From Roseovarius pelagicus (GTDB lineage: Bacteria > Pseudomonadota > Alphaproteobacteria > Rhodobacterales > Rhodobacteraceae): a stretch of 64,000 bases of DNA. Below the pieces are notes generated by a model. The model had not been told where the DNA came from. It was given only the letters and a program-made list of their open reading frames with translations, and did not search any database. This document shows, in pieces, positions 17,069-25,637 of this stretch (the stretch's first letter is position 1; every line of letters starts with the position of its first letter). Where the stretch lies: NCBI RefSeq assembly GCF_025639885.1, contig NZ_CP106738.1, forward strand, positions 2,542,001 to 2,606,000, given 5' to 3'. The position numbers and the translations under genes were made by a program.

Positions 17069-18018
17069 GCCGGATATTTTTTACACGCCCCTTGCCTGCG
17101 CCCGTGATCGCGGCCGCGGAAGCGTCGTTTGACGTCGAAGTGCGGCAAAGCACGCTGCCGATGAAACCGGCTGAAATGCGCGCGGCACTTGCGCTCTATG
17201 ACGGGGTGCTGCCAACCTTGGGTGATCGGTTCGATGCGGGGATATTCGAGGAGGGCGGCCATCGCTGCAAGTTGCTGGCCAATTTTGGTGTGGGCTACAA
17301 CCATATCGACGTGGACGCGGCGCGCGCCTGCGGCATCACCGTGACCAACACGCCGGGTGCCGTGACGGATGCCACGGCCGATATTGCGCTGACCCTGATG
17401 TTGATGAGTGCGCGGCGCGCTGGCGAGGGCGAGCGGATGGTGCGTGCGGGCAAGTGGGATGGCTGGCATCCAACGCAGATGCTGGGCCTGCACATGAGCG
17501 GCAAAACAGTCGGGATCATTGGCATGGGGCGGATCGGTCAGGCGATTGCGCGGCGCTGTCATTTTGGTTTTGGCATGGGTGTTATCTATGTAAACAGGTC
17601 GGAAAAGACGCTGGATTTTGACGCGCGCCGAATGGACGACATGAAGGCGCTGGCCAAGGCTGCCGATTTCGTTGTGGCCGCTGTTCCGGGGGGCGCGGAC
17701 ACCCATCATCTGATCGGCACAGAAGTCTTTCGCGCGATGCGCAAACATGCCTATTTCATCAACATCTCGCGCGGGGATGTGGTAAAGGAAAGTGCGCTGA
17801 TCTCGGCCTTGGGCAAGGGACGTATCGCGGGGGCGGGGCTGGATGTTTACGAGCATGAGCCGCGTGTGCCGGATGCCCTGCTGTCGCATGAAAATGTGGT
17901 TCTGCTGCCGCATCTGGGTACCAATGCGCTGGAAGTGCGAGAGGCGATGGGCATGATGGCGGTCGACAATCTGCGGGCATTCTTTGACGGAGATACACCT
18001 CCTAACGCTGTGAATTGA
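17065..18018 (+). CDS. D-2-hydroxyacid dehydrogenase (glyoxylate/hydroxypyruvate reductase-like)
   Basis: 317 residues of the NAD(P)-dependent D-2-hydroxyacid dehydrogenase family. The NAD-binding motif TVGIIGMGRIGQAIARR is at about 149-165, with catalytic Arg in NISRGD (about 233-238), the Glu in DVYEHEP (about 259-265) and the His in LLPHLGTNA (about 278-286). The family resembles glyoxylate reductases; the true substrate is unknown. It starts at TTG 17065, overlapping the previous stop by four bases, so is the third gene of the proC operon. Confidence 0.9.
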   Translation: MSRIFFTRPLPAPVIAAAEASFDVEVRQSTLPMKPAEMRAALALYDGVLPTLGDRFDAGIFEEGGHRCKLLANFGVGYNHIDVDAARACGITVTNTPGAVTDATADIALTLMLMSARRAGEGERMVRAGKWDGWHPTQMLGLHMSGKTVGIIGMGRIGQAIARRCHFGFGMGVIYVNRSEKTLDFDARRMDDMKALAKAADFVVAAVPGGADTHHLIGTEVFRAMRKHAYFINISRGDVVKESALISALGKGRIAGAGLDVYEHEPRVPDALLSHENVVLLPHLGTNALEVREAMGMMAVDNLRAFFDGDTPPNAVN

Positions 18019-18107
18019 ATCGCGCCGTTAGGTCATTACGATTTCGCAATTCAGATTTCGTATAAATCGCTCTATGATCCGTGCAGACGCATTTCGGAGC
18101 ATTGTTT

Positions 18108-19229
18108 ATGAAATCCCCCGCAATCACCGGCACCGGTGTTTTTACGCCCAAAGAAACGATCACCAATGACGAGTTGGTTGTCGCGTTCAACGCCTATGCC
18201 GATTCCTACAATGCAGAGAATGCGCAGGCGATTGCGGCGGGTGATCTGGCGGCGAAAGATCATTCAAGTTCTGAGTTCATCGTCGGCGCATCCGGGATCG
18301 AACAACGGTATGTGATGGACAAGAGCGGCGTGCTTGATCCTGCGGTCATGCACCCGCATTTGCGTGCGCGCAGCGATGATGAGCCGTCGATCATGGCCGA
18401 AATGGCGCTGAGCGCTTGCCGCGATGCGCTGGCACAGGCAGGCCGCACGGCGGACGAGGTCGATCTGGTTATTTGCGCGGCCTCCAACCACGAGCGGCCG
18501 TATCCGGCGATCGCCGTCGAGATTCAGCAGCTTCTGGGCGCGGGGGGGTTTGCTTTTGACATGAACGTTGCCTGCTCGTCTGCCACCTTTGGGATGCAGG
18601 CGGCGGCTGACATGATCCGGGCTGGGTCAGTTCGTTGTGCGCTGGTGGTGAATCCCGAGATTTGCTCAGGTCATCTGGAATGGCGTGACCGGGATTGCCA
18701 TTTTATCTTTGGTGACGTGTGCACCGCCGCAGTGCTGGAACCGGAAGATGCAGCAAAGGGTGCGCATTTTCGCATTCGCAGCACGCGATGTGCCACGCAG
18801 TTTTCCAACAATATCCGCAACAATAACGGCTTTCTGCGCCGTACCCGTGAACAGATGCAGGACCGGCGCGACATGCTGTTCATGCAGGAGGGGCGCAAAG
18901 TCTTCAAAGAAGTGCTGCCGCTGGTCTCACAGCATATCCTGTCGCATCTTGAGGATGAAGGGATCGAGGCGGACATGCTCAAGCGGCTTTGGCTGCATCA
19001 GGCGAACAAGTCGATGAATGATTTCATCGGCCGCAAGGTGCTGGGCCGGGTGCCAAAGCCAGATGAACAACCCAACATCCTGCAAGACTATGCGAACACC
19101 TCATCCGCCGGGTCGATCATTGCGTTTTCCAAGTATTCCGACGATCTGGCGCCGGGTGATCTGGGGCTGATCTGTTCGTTTGGTGCGGGTTATTCGGTCG
19201 GCTCGGTTGTCGTCGAACGGGTGAGTTGA
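18108..19229 (+). CDS. beta-ketoacyl-ACP synthase III-like (FabH family)
   Basis: 373 residues of the KAS III family, which condenses acyl-CoA with malonyl-ACP. The catalytic triad is visible: Cys156 (NVACSSATFGM), His297 (LWLHQANKSMN) and Asn330 (YANTSSAGS). It is about 50 residues longer than the usual FabH, with an N-terminal insertion around 26-50. It is not in a plsX-fabH operon, so it may be an accessory enzyme. ATG 18108 follows GGAG; an upstream GTG at 18081 is possible. Convergent with tdk. Confidence 0.85.
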   Translation: MKSPAITGTGVFTPKETITNDELVVAFNAYADSYNAENAQAIAAGDLAAKDHSSSEFIVGASGIEQRYVMDKSGVLDPAVMHPHLRARSDDEPSIMAEMALSACRDALAQAGRTADEVDLVICAASNHERPYPAIAVEIQQLLGAGGFAFDMNVACSSATFGMQAAADMIRAGSVRCALVVNPEICSGHLEWRDRDCHFIFGDVCTAAVLEPEDAAKGAHFRIRSTRCATQFSNNIRNNNGFLRRTREQMQDRRDMLFMQEGRKVFKEVLPLVSQHILSHLEDEGIEADMLKRLWLHQANKSMNDFIGRKVLGRVPKPDEQPNILQDYANTSSAGSIIAFSKYSDDLAPGDLGLICSFGAGYSVGSVVVERVS

Positions 19230-19239
19230 GCCGATTTTC

Positions 19240-19821
19240 TTACGCTGCGGCCATCGCCGCGCGCCAATGGCGACGGCATAGACTGACATAGGTCTCATTT
19301 CCTCCGATCTGCACCTGCGCGCCGTCGGTCACGACATTCCCATTTGCGTCCTGCCTGATCACCATTGTCGCCTTCTTGCCGCAATGGCAGATGGTGCGCA
19401 CCTCGCGCATCTCGTCAGCGAGGGCCAGTAGCGCGGCCGAGCCGGGAAAGAGTGCGCCCTGAAAATCCACGCGCAGGCCGTAACACATGACCGGCACGCC
19501 GAGATCATCGACAACGCGTGCCAGTTGCCATACCTGTTCCGCGCTAAGAAATTGTGCCTCATCGACGAAAATGCAGGCGACTGGATCAGCATCCATGGTG
19601 CGCTTCAGCTTGGTAAAGAGATCCTCTTTGGGTGCGAAGGTTTCGGCTGGCTGACCAATGCCGATCCGTGAGGCAATCTGTCCTGAGCCCGCGCGCCCGT
19701 CGGCCAGCGCGGTCATCAGGCAGGTTTTCATACCGCGTTCTTGATAGTTGTACGCCGCTTGCAGCAGCAACGTCGATTTACCGGCGTTCATCGTGGAGTA
19801 ATGAAAATAGAGCTTGGCCAT
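19240..19821 (-). CDS. tdk: thymidine kinase
   Basis: Salvages thymidine to dTMP. 193 residues of the type II family: P-loop region STMNAGKSTLLL (8-19), FVDEAQFLSAEQ (about 86-97, catalytic Glu) and the C-terminal zinc-binding cysteines (CHCGKKATMV, about 147-156, and a later CRRH). ATG 19821 is chosen over a start at 19965, whose extension is unlike the family. Convergent with the KAS III gene. Confidence 0.96.
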   Translation of the reverse strand: MAKLYFHYSTMNAGKSTLLLQAAYNYQERGMKTCLMTALADGRAGSGQIASRIGIGQPAETFAPKEDLFTKLKRTMDADPVACIFVDEAQFLSAEQVWQLARVVDDLGVPVMCYGLRVDFQGALFPGSAALLALADEMREVRTICHCGKKATMVIRQDANGNVVTDGAQVQIGGNETYVSLCRRHWRAAMAAA

Positions 19822-19991
19822 TGATCCGGTTTTGCAGATGCATCGCGGTATTTCAATCATGTGTGTGACTTTTGGGCGGGGCGCGTACGCTGGCGGCACG
19901 CCGCCAGATGGATGCGACACGGGGCGGGACAAGCCTCGGGGGGGACGCGCCCCGCCTGAACGCACGACGCTGGTGGGCAGTCGGGTTCAAG

Positions 19992-20015
19992 TCATTCCCT
20001 GATTTCAAGGAATGA
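19992..20015. repeat. hairpin upstream of the HTH-type gene
   Basis: TCATTCC at 19992-19998 and GGAATGA at 20009-20015 form a perfect 7-bp stem. It lies in the 288-base region between tdk (divergent, start 19821) and the gene at 20110. It may be an operator, or an RNA hairpin in the 5' untranslated region. The remainder of that region shows nothing else. Confidence 0.4.
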
Positions 20016-20109
20016 TTTAGAAATGACATGCGTGCGAGAATTGTTTAATGGGAAAAGACTTTGAGGGTTCCCCGAGCTGAGGGACTTTGGATACTTGGGG
20101 GTCATTTGA

Positions 20110-20580
20110 ATGGCGGCGATGGGCAGTTACCTGAAAAAACATACCGAGGCGCTGGTGAAGGATGTGGGGATTGAGCCCGCGTGCCAGTTGACTGGGAAAT
20201 CCAAGGCAACGCTGGGCCGCTATTATTCTGACCACGCCGAGCATGCGGACCGTTTCATGCCAGTTGATGCGGTTGCCGCGCTGGAAGAGGCGGCATCCTA
20301 CCCGCATGTCACCGCTGCGTTGGCAGAGTTGAAGGGTATCAGCCTCAGCTTTGATGAAAATCGCCGCAATACCAAGGAAAAAGGCGGTGTGAACAGTGAT
20401 GTGATCGCGCTTAGCCAGCGGTTCGCGATGCTGATGGGGGAATACCAGCAGTCGATTCAGGACGGCGTGATTACCGTGAACGAGGCCAAGCGCCTGTTGC
20501 GTGAAACCACGCAGCTGCAAAAGGTTCTGATCGACATGAAACTGCACCTAGAAGAAGAAACGGGTGACCTGTCCTCTTAG
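20110..20580 (+). CDS. hypothetical protein with a phage CII-like HTH region
   Basis: 156 residues. The N-terminal part, KHTEALVKDVGIEPACQLTG then KATLGRYYSDH and AVAALEEAA, resembles the helix-turn-helix of phage CII-like regulators (PF06892-like); this is a recognition from pattern, not a search. The C-terminal half is helical and charged (LSQRFAMLMGEYQQSIQDG then NEAKRLLRETTQLQKVL). No phage genes surround it. Function unknown. ATG 20110 or 20119 are both possible starts. Confidence 0.6.
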   Translation: MAAMGSYLKKHTEALVKDVGIEPACQLTGKSKATLGRYYSDHAEHADRFMPVDAVAALEEAASYPHVTAALAELKGISLSFDENRRNTKEKGGVNSDVIALSQRFAMLMGEYQQSIQDGVITVNEAKRLLRETTQLQKVLIDMKLHLEEETGDLSS

Positions 20581-20605
20581 GCGGCGGGACTTGCGGCTTC
20601 CGGCC

Positions 20606-21562
20606 TCAGGTCGGGTGGCTATACTTCCTGAGGGCCGTGGGCGAGCGCCCATAGCGCGCCTTCATTGCACGCCCCATTGCGGCGGGCGATTCGTATCCGC
20701 AACGAACGGCAATCTCGGCAATGCCCAGATGCGTTCCATCCAGCAGCTTGCGCGCCTCTGACAATCTGAGGTGACGATAGACGGTACCCGGTGGGGCGCC
20801 TAATGCACGGCGAAATCGCCGATCAAGCGTCCGGGGCTGGCAGGTCAGGTGCCGGGCCAGTTGTGTCAGGCCCAACGGTCGTTCCACATGGTCGCGCATC
20901 AGCCCGACGGCGCGGCGTACGAGGGTGTCACCGCCGGGCATATCGCGTGGGACGGTTCGTTCATTGCCATGCATGAACTGGTCCTCGACATCCAGACGAG
21001 TGGCCATGCCGGCATGTTGCGAAATCAGATCAAGTGTCAGGTCGAGCGCCGACATTGCCCCGGCGCAGGTGATTACCGGTCCGTCACGCACGGCGCGTGT
21101 GCGTTCCACCTCGACCTCTAGAAACCGCTCTGCGAAGGCGTCCAGCATGTCCCAGTGAAGCGTGGCATGGCGGCCGTCCAGCAACCCGGCCGACGCCATC
21201 AGCCATGGCCCGGCATCAAGACCTACGATGGTGCCCGCCTGCTGCGCAGCCCGGCGCAGTGCCCGCCGGGTGGGGGCGGTGTCGTGACTGTCATGGCCAT
21301 AGCTGGCGTGGACAAAGAGATAGTCACACCGTTCCAGATCGCCGAGCGCACCGTGCGGCAATACCTGAATTCCGCTCGATGATTGGGCCGCTGCCCCTGT
21401 CAGTGTGAGAATACGCCATTCGAAAAATTGCCCGCGTGCCACGGCGTTGGCCGCGCGCAGCGGTTCCAGACAGTTACTGAGGCAGAGGTTGGAAAACTGA
21501 TCAAAAATCAGGAAGCCGATGGTAATCGGAGCATCCAGTGCTTTTGTCCATTTCTGCATCAT
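20606..21562 (-). CDS. GlxA-family AraC-type regulator (CdhR/GbdR-like)
   Basis: 318 residues: an N-terminal DJ-1/PfpI-like class I amidotransferase domain (about 12-190, starting ITIGFLIFDQFSNLCLSN) and a C-terminal AraC helix-turn-helix (about 210-315, with PLGLTQLARHLTCQPRTLDR and LGIAEIAVRCGYESPAAMGR). This architecture is that of CdhR and GbdR, which sense carnitine and glycine betaine in Pseudomonas. Divergent from the BKACE gene, 77 bases apart. It probably controls the catabolic cluster, as inferred from position. Confidence 0.88.
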   Translation of the reverse strand: MMQKWTKALDAPITIGFLIFDQFSNLCLSNCLEPLRAANAVARGQFFEWRILTLTGAAAQSSSGIQVLPHGALGDLERCDYLFVHASYGHDSHDTAPTRRALRRAAQQAGTIVGLDAGPWLMASAGLLDGRHATLHWDMLDAFAERFLEVEVERTRAVRDGPVITCAGAMSALDLTLDLISQHAGMATRLDVEDQFMHGNERTVPRDMPGGDTLVRRAVGLMRDHVERPLGLTQLARHLTCQPRTLDRRFRRALGAPPGTVYRHLRLSEARKLLDGTHLGIAEIAVRCGYESPAAMGRAMKARYGRSPTALRKYSHPT

Positions 21563-21639
21563 AATTGCCCATTACGGCATATTCAGTGCCCCGTCCAGCG
21601 CGCTAGCCTGAGGGCCAGCAACAGCCGGAGGAATACCCG

Positions 21640-22554
21640 ATGCCCCTGACCATGAACCGTGAGGTTTTCATCACCTGTGCCGTTACCGGATCCGGGGGGA
21701 CGCAGGATCGCAGCCCGCATGTGCCGCGCAGTCCGCAACAGATCGCCGACAGCGCGATTGCTGCGGCCAAGGCGGGGGCGGCAGTGGTGCATTGCCATGT
21801 GCGCGATCCAGAAACCGGCGCGCCGAGCCGCGACATCGGGATGTTTCGCGAAGTGACCGACCTCATTCGGGCATCTGATACCGACGTCGTGCTGAACCTG
21901 ACCGCAGGAATGGGTGGCGACATGATCTTTGGCGATCCGGAAAACCCGCTACCTCTGAACGCGGCAGGCACGGACATGGCCGGTGCGACCGAACGCGTGG
22001 CGCATGTGGCTGAATGCCTGCCAGAGATCTGCACGCTGGATTGCGGCACGATGAACTTTGCCGAGGCCGATTACGTGATGACCAACACACCCGGCATGCT
22101 GACCGCAATGGGTCGGATGATGACCGAACTGGGCGTGAAACCCGAGATCGAGGCGTTTGATACCGGCCATCTGTGGTACGCCAAGCAACTGGTCGCGGAT
22201 GGCGTGCTGGCACCCGACGTGCTGGTGCAGCTGTGTATGGGGGTGCCGTGGGGCGCGCCGAATGATCTGAACACTTTCATGGCGATGGTGAACAACGTGC
22301 CGGACAGTTGGAACTGGTCCGCGTTCAGCCTTGGCCGCGATCAGATGGCCTATGTGGCCGCCTCGGTCCTGGCGGGTGGCAACGTCCGCGTGGGGCTGGA
22401 GGACAACCTGATGCTCGACAAGGGTGTGCTGGCCGAGAACTATCAGCTGGTCGAACGCGCCGTCGAGATTATCGAGCGTATGGGCGCGCGGGTAATCGGC
22501 CCGGAAGAGGTGCGTTCGAGACTGAACCTGACCAAACGGATGCCACGAGCATGA
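21640..22554 (+). CDS. BKACE-family enzyme, probable 3-dehydrocarnitine cleavage enzyme
   Basis: 304 residues of the beta-keto acid cleavage (BKACE, DUF849) family, which uses acetyl-CoA and a metal to split beta-keto acids. Metal-binding HCHVRDPETG is at 51-60; NLTAGMGGD (about 87-95), IEAFDTGHLW (about 168-177) and GNVRVGLEDN (about 246-255) are family motifs. The context, divergent regulator of the CdhR type and a downstream carnitine dehydrogenase-thioesterase fusion, indicates the reaction 3-dehydrocarnitine + acetyl-CoA to acetoacetate + betainyl-CoA. ATG 21640 follows a GGAGGA site. The end overlaps the next gene. Confidence 0.88.
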   Translation: MPLTMNREVFITCAVTGSGGTQDRSPHVPRSPQQIADSAIAAAKAGAAVVHCHVRDPETGAPSRDIGMFREVTDLIRASDTDVVLNLTAGMGGDMIFGDPENPLPLNAAGTDMAGATERVAHVAECLPEICTLDCGTMNFAEADYVMTNTPGMLTAMGRMMTELGVKPEIEAFDTGHLWYAKQLVADGVLAPDVLVQLCMGVPWGAPNDLNTFMAMVNNVPDSWNWSAFSLGRDQMAYVAASVLAGGNVRVGLEDNLMLDKGVLAENYQLVERAVEIIERMGARVIGPEEVRSRLNLTKRMPRA

Positions 22555-22913
22555 TTGCGCGCGCGACAATTTGCATAGCGTTTTTGCTGCCGGGTAGCGC
22601 GTTGGCTGCGCCGTGGGAGGGCGATTGGGTGGTCGATCCGGCACTGTGCGCGTCACCAGCGGACGACCATCGTCGGATTCGCCTGACGAGTACCCGCAAG
22701 GGAAGGCCAACTGACGAAAGCGTTTGTGACATAATCGAGACCGAAGATGTTGGCCTGAACGTGACCCGGCTAAAGCTGGATTGCGAGTCACATGGTGACA
22801 GCTACGAGGACAATCTTTTTCTGATGCTGGATCAGGATCATCTCTGGATCTGGTACGCCGCAGGCGAGTGGAAACGCGCAAGTATGGGCGAATATTATCG
22901 GTGCCCGGAATGA
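22551..22913 (+). CDS. small exported protein of unknown function
   Basis: 120 residues with a Sec signal peptide (MIARATICIAFLLPGSALAA) and a mature part with three or four Cys residues (DPALCASP, CDIIETED, LDCESHGD, YYRCPE), probably disulfide-bonded in the periplasm. It overlaps BKACE at the start and the SDR at the end by ATGA junctions, so is translated as part of the cluster. I do not recognise it. The context suggests envelope work linked to carnitine uptake or metabolism, but nothing proves it. Confidence 0.75.
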   Translation: MIARATICIAFLLPGSALAAPWEGDWVVDPALCASPADDHRRIRLTSTRKGRPTDESVCDIIETEDVGLNVTRLKLDCESHGDSYEDNLFLMLDQDHLWIWYAAGEWKRASMGEYYRCPE

Positions 22914-23677
22914 CCAGCCGCGTGGTGATAACCGCAGGTGCGTCAGGTATCGGTCTTGGCCTTGCCCGACGTTTTGCGGCGCAGGGCGACCGTGTGGCGA
23001 TCTGTGACTCAGACGCGGCGGCTGTGGCCGACATGGCCAAAGCGCTGCCGGATGTTATCGCCGAAGTGGCCGATGTTACCGACGAGACGCAAATGACCGC
23101 GTTTCTGGGCCGGATCGAGGCTGTCTGGGGCGGTGTCGATGTGGTTTGCGCAAATGCTGGCACCGGCGGGCCTGCGGGCCGGATTGAGGATCTGGACTAT
23201 GCCGCATGGCAGGCCTGCATCGGGGTCAATCTGCACGGCGCGTTCCTGACCTGTCGCTGGGCCGCGCGGCTGATGCGTGCGCAGGGTGCGGGGTCGATCA
23301 TCATCACGTCCTCCACTGCGGGCCTGTTTGGTTATCCGCTGCGGTCGCCCTATGCGTCGGCCAAATGGGCGCTGAATGGCCTGACCAAAACGCTCGCGTC
23401 GGAACTGGGCCCGGCGGGCGTACGGGTCAATGCGATCTGTCCCGGTGCAGTCGAGGGCGACAGGATGGACCGCGTGGTGGCGATGGAAGCGGCGGCAGGC
23501 GGGCGCAGCGAAGATACCGTGCGCGCCAGTTATGTCACTGGCGTCTCAATGCGCACATGGGTCAATGTCGATGACCTGGCCGATATGGCCTTGTTTCTCG
23601 CTTCGCCGGCAGCAAGCAAAGTGTCGGGGCAGATCATTGCCGTGGACGGGCACACCGATGCGCTGGTAACGTCATGA
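22910..23677 (+). CDS. SDR family oxidoreductase
   Basis: 255 residues. NAD-binding TAGASGIGLGLARRF (about 8-22), NAG motif (CANAGTGGP), the active-site Ser/Tyr/Lys (SSTAGLFG then YASAKWALNGL at about 155-165) and a typical end GQIIAVDGH. The substrate is unknown. It sits in the carnitine cluster with overlapping starts and stops, so probably acts on an intermediate, or on an alcohol or keto group, of that pathway. Converges with the DUF1203 gene and overlaps it by six bases at the 3' end. Confidence 0.9.
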   Translation: MTSRVVITAGASGIGLGLARRFAAQGDRVAICDSDAAAVADMAKALPDVIAEVADVTDETQMTAFLGRIEAVWGGVDVVCANAGTGGPAGRIEDLDYAAWQACIGVNLHGAFLTCRWAARLMRAQGAGSIIITSSTAGLFGYPLRSPYASAKWALNGLTKTLASELGPAGVRVNAICPGAVEGDRMDRVVAMEAAAGGRSEDTVRASYVTGVSMRTWVNVDDLADMALFLASPAASKVSGQIIAVDGHTDALVTS

Positions 23678-24145
23678 CCCGGCACGCGTTATTCGGCATT
23701 GGTAGCAATTGTTCGACGCACTGCGCACATCCGCAAATGCCACGCGTGGATCGGTCAGTAGCTGTCGGGCATACTCTGCGATCCGACCTGTCGCAACAAT
23801 CTGGCCGGTGCCGTAGAGGATGCGCTCATCCGCCGTGTAGCCGCGTACCATGTACTGCGCGGATCGCAGGATGGGCGGGACGGCATCCGATGGCGCAGCT
23901 GCAGCGCAATCCTCTGCGCACAGGAATATTGGACCCGTTTCGGTATAGGGGTTCACCCCCTCGAATGGGCGCCAAGCGAGGATCAGGTAATCCTCTCCTT
24001 CTGGTGTTTCGCGCAGACAATGACGACAGGGATAGGCGCTGCCCTGCGCCGTATGCACCTCAGGCGGCAGGCCGTAAGCATCGCACCCTTGGGTTTTGGC
24101 GTCATGCACCTGATCGCTGGGCAATCCGTGAAATTCAATCCGCAT
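23672..24145 (-). CDS. DUF1203 domain protein
   Basis: 157 residues, start MRIEFHGLPSDQ. Several Cys (GCDAYG, YPCRHCLRETPEGEDYLILA, LCAEDCA, CYQCR) suggest a metal or zinc site. The segments CRHCLRETPEGEDYLILA and AEYARQLLTDPRVAFADVRS match DUF1203, of unknown function. ATG 24145 follows GGGAGA. It is the only minus-strand gene inside the cluster and overlaps the SDR stop. Confidence 0.82.
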   Translation of the reverse strand: MRIEFHGLPSDQVHDAKTQGCDAYGLPPEVHTAQGSAYPCRHCLRETPEGEDYLILAWRPFEGVNPYTETGPIFLCAEDCAAAAPSDAVPPILRSAQYMVRGYTADERILYGTGQIVATGRIAEYARQLLTDPRVAFADVRSASNNCYQCRITRAGS

Positions 24146-24224
24146 TTCGGTTCTCCCTTTTGGAAACGAAACTGCCAATCTGCCTCGTCGGGGGCGACCC
24201 GAAACATGCGCAATGGGGAACGAC

Positions 24225-25637
24225 ATGACCAACACAGCATCCATCATCGGCGGCGGCGTCATCGGCGGCGGCTGGGCCGCACGGTTCGCACTTAACGGGT
24301 GGAACGTTCGTATTTTCGACCCGGACCCGGAAGCTGAACGCAAGATCGGGGCCGTGATGGACAATGCCCGCCGCGCGCTGCCGATGCTGGTCGATGTTGC
24401 GATGCCAGCCGAGGGCACCGTGACGTTTTGTGAAACGTTGGAGGCCGCCGCAGAAGGGGCCGCACTGATCGTCGAGGCCGTGCCAGAGCGCACCGAGATC
24501 AAGCACAAGGTCTATGCACAGATCGAGGCAGTCAATACCGAGGGGATCATCGCATCGTCCACCTCGGGCATCATGCCGACCGAGCTGCAGTCACAGATGG
24601 TCCACCCCGCTCGTTTGATCGTGGCGCATCCGTTCAACCCCGTTTACCTCTTGCCGCTGGTCGAACTGGTCGCCGGTGCGCAGACCGACGCGACGATGAT
24701 TGAACGGGCCAAAGAGATCTATGCAGGCATCGGTATGTACCCACTGCATTGCCGGGTCGAGATCGAGGGCTTTCTCAGCGACCGCCTGCAAGAGGCGCTG
24801 TGGCGGGAGGCGCTGTGGCTGTTGCATGACGACGTGGCCACGGCAGAAGAGATCGACGCGGCCATCGCCTATGGCCCCGGTCTGCGCTGGGCGCAGATGG
24901 GGACGATGCAGACTTTTCATCTGGCCGGAGGTGAGGGCGGCATGCGTTCCATGCTAGCGATGTTTGGCCCGTGTCTGAAATGGCCGTGGACCAAGCTGAT
25001 GGATGTGCCCGACCTGACGGATGACTTCGTGAACAAGGTTGGCGATCAGTGCGACAGGCAGGCCAGAGATTTGGTGCCGCGTGATCTGGAGCGGATCCGC
25101 GATAACAATCTCATCGGTATTATCCGATCGCTCAAGCAGGGCGAATGGGGGGCGGGCGCTGTTGCGCGCGCGCACGAGCGTCAGCTGCGTCCTGAACCGG
25201 TAGCGGCTGCACCAATGATCACCCAGAGCCGAGTTGTGCCCGTGGATTGGACCGATATGAACGGGCATATGAATGAGGGCCGATATGGTCAGATATTCTC
25301 GGACGCGGCGGAAACGATCATGGCAGCGGTCGGCGCAGATGATGACTATGTCGCGTCGGGGTTGAGCTACTTCACCGTGGAGACGACGATAAAATACCTG
25401 AAGGAAACACACGCCGGAGAGCGCGTACAGGTCCGCACGATCGTCACCGAGGGCGTGCGCAAGAAACTGCGCTGCCTGCACGAAATGGTGCGTGCCAGCG
25501 ATGGCGAAGTATTGGCGACATGCGACCAGTTTATGCTGCATGTCAGCCTCGAGACCCGCCGCACCTGTGAACCGGGGCCAGAGGTGGCCGCACGCGTCGC
25601 CGCCCTTGCCGCAGCACATGAAGGATTGAGCCAATGA
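24225..25637 (+). CDS. lcdH: L-carnitine 3-dehydrogenase fused to betainyl-CoA thioesterase
   Basis: 470 residues with two domains. Residues about 1-320 are a 3-hydroxyacyl-CoA-dehydrogenase-type oxidoreductase: NAD motif GGGVIGGGWAARF (9-21), EAVPER (84-89) and HPFNPVYLLPLVE (135-147). Residues about 335-470 are a hot-dog thioesterase: VDWTDMNGHMNEGRYGQIFS (340-359). This fusion is known for L-carnitine dehydrogenase with betainyl-CoA thioesterase: it oxidises carnitine to 3-dehydrocarnitine and, after BKACE acts, hydrolyses betainyl-CoA to glycine betaine. ATG 24225 follows GGGGAA. The stop overlaps the next start by four bases. Confidence 0.92.
   Translation: MTNTASIIGGGVIGGGWAARFALNGWNVRIFDPDPEAERKIGAVMDNARRALPMLVDVAMPAEGTVTFCETLEAAAEGAALIVEAVPERTEIKHKVYAQIEAVNTEGIIASSTSGIMPTELQSQMVHPARLIVAHPFNPVYLLPLVELVAGAQTDATMIERAKEIYAGIGMYPLHCRVEIEGFLSDRLQEALWREALWLLHDDVATAEEIDAAIAYGPGLRWAQMGTMQTFHLAGGEGGMRSMLAMFGPCLKWPWTKLMDVPDLTDDFVNKVGDQCDRQARDLVPRDLERIRDNNLIGIIRSLKQGEWGAGAVARAHERQLRPEPVAAAPMITQSRVVPVDWTDMNGHMNEGRYGQIFSDAAETIMAAVGADDDYVASGLSYFTVETTIKYLKETHAGERVQVRTIVTEGVRKKLRCLHEMVRASDGEVLATCDQFMLHVSLETRRTCEPGPEVAARVAALAAAHEGLSQ

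Noticed and set aside
21949..23163. 404-residue minus-strand frame over BKACE and the SDR
   Set aside because: Composition is that of antisense DNA; the + strand has clear families with coupled starts.
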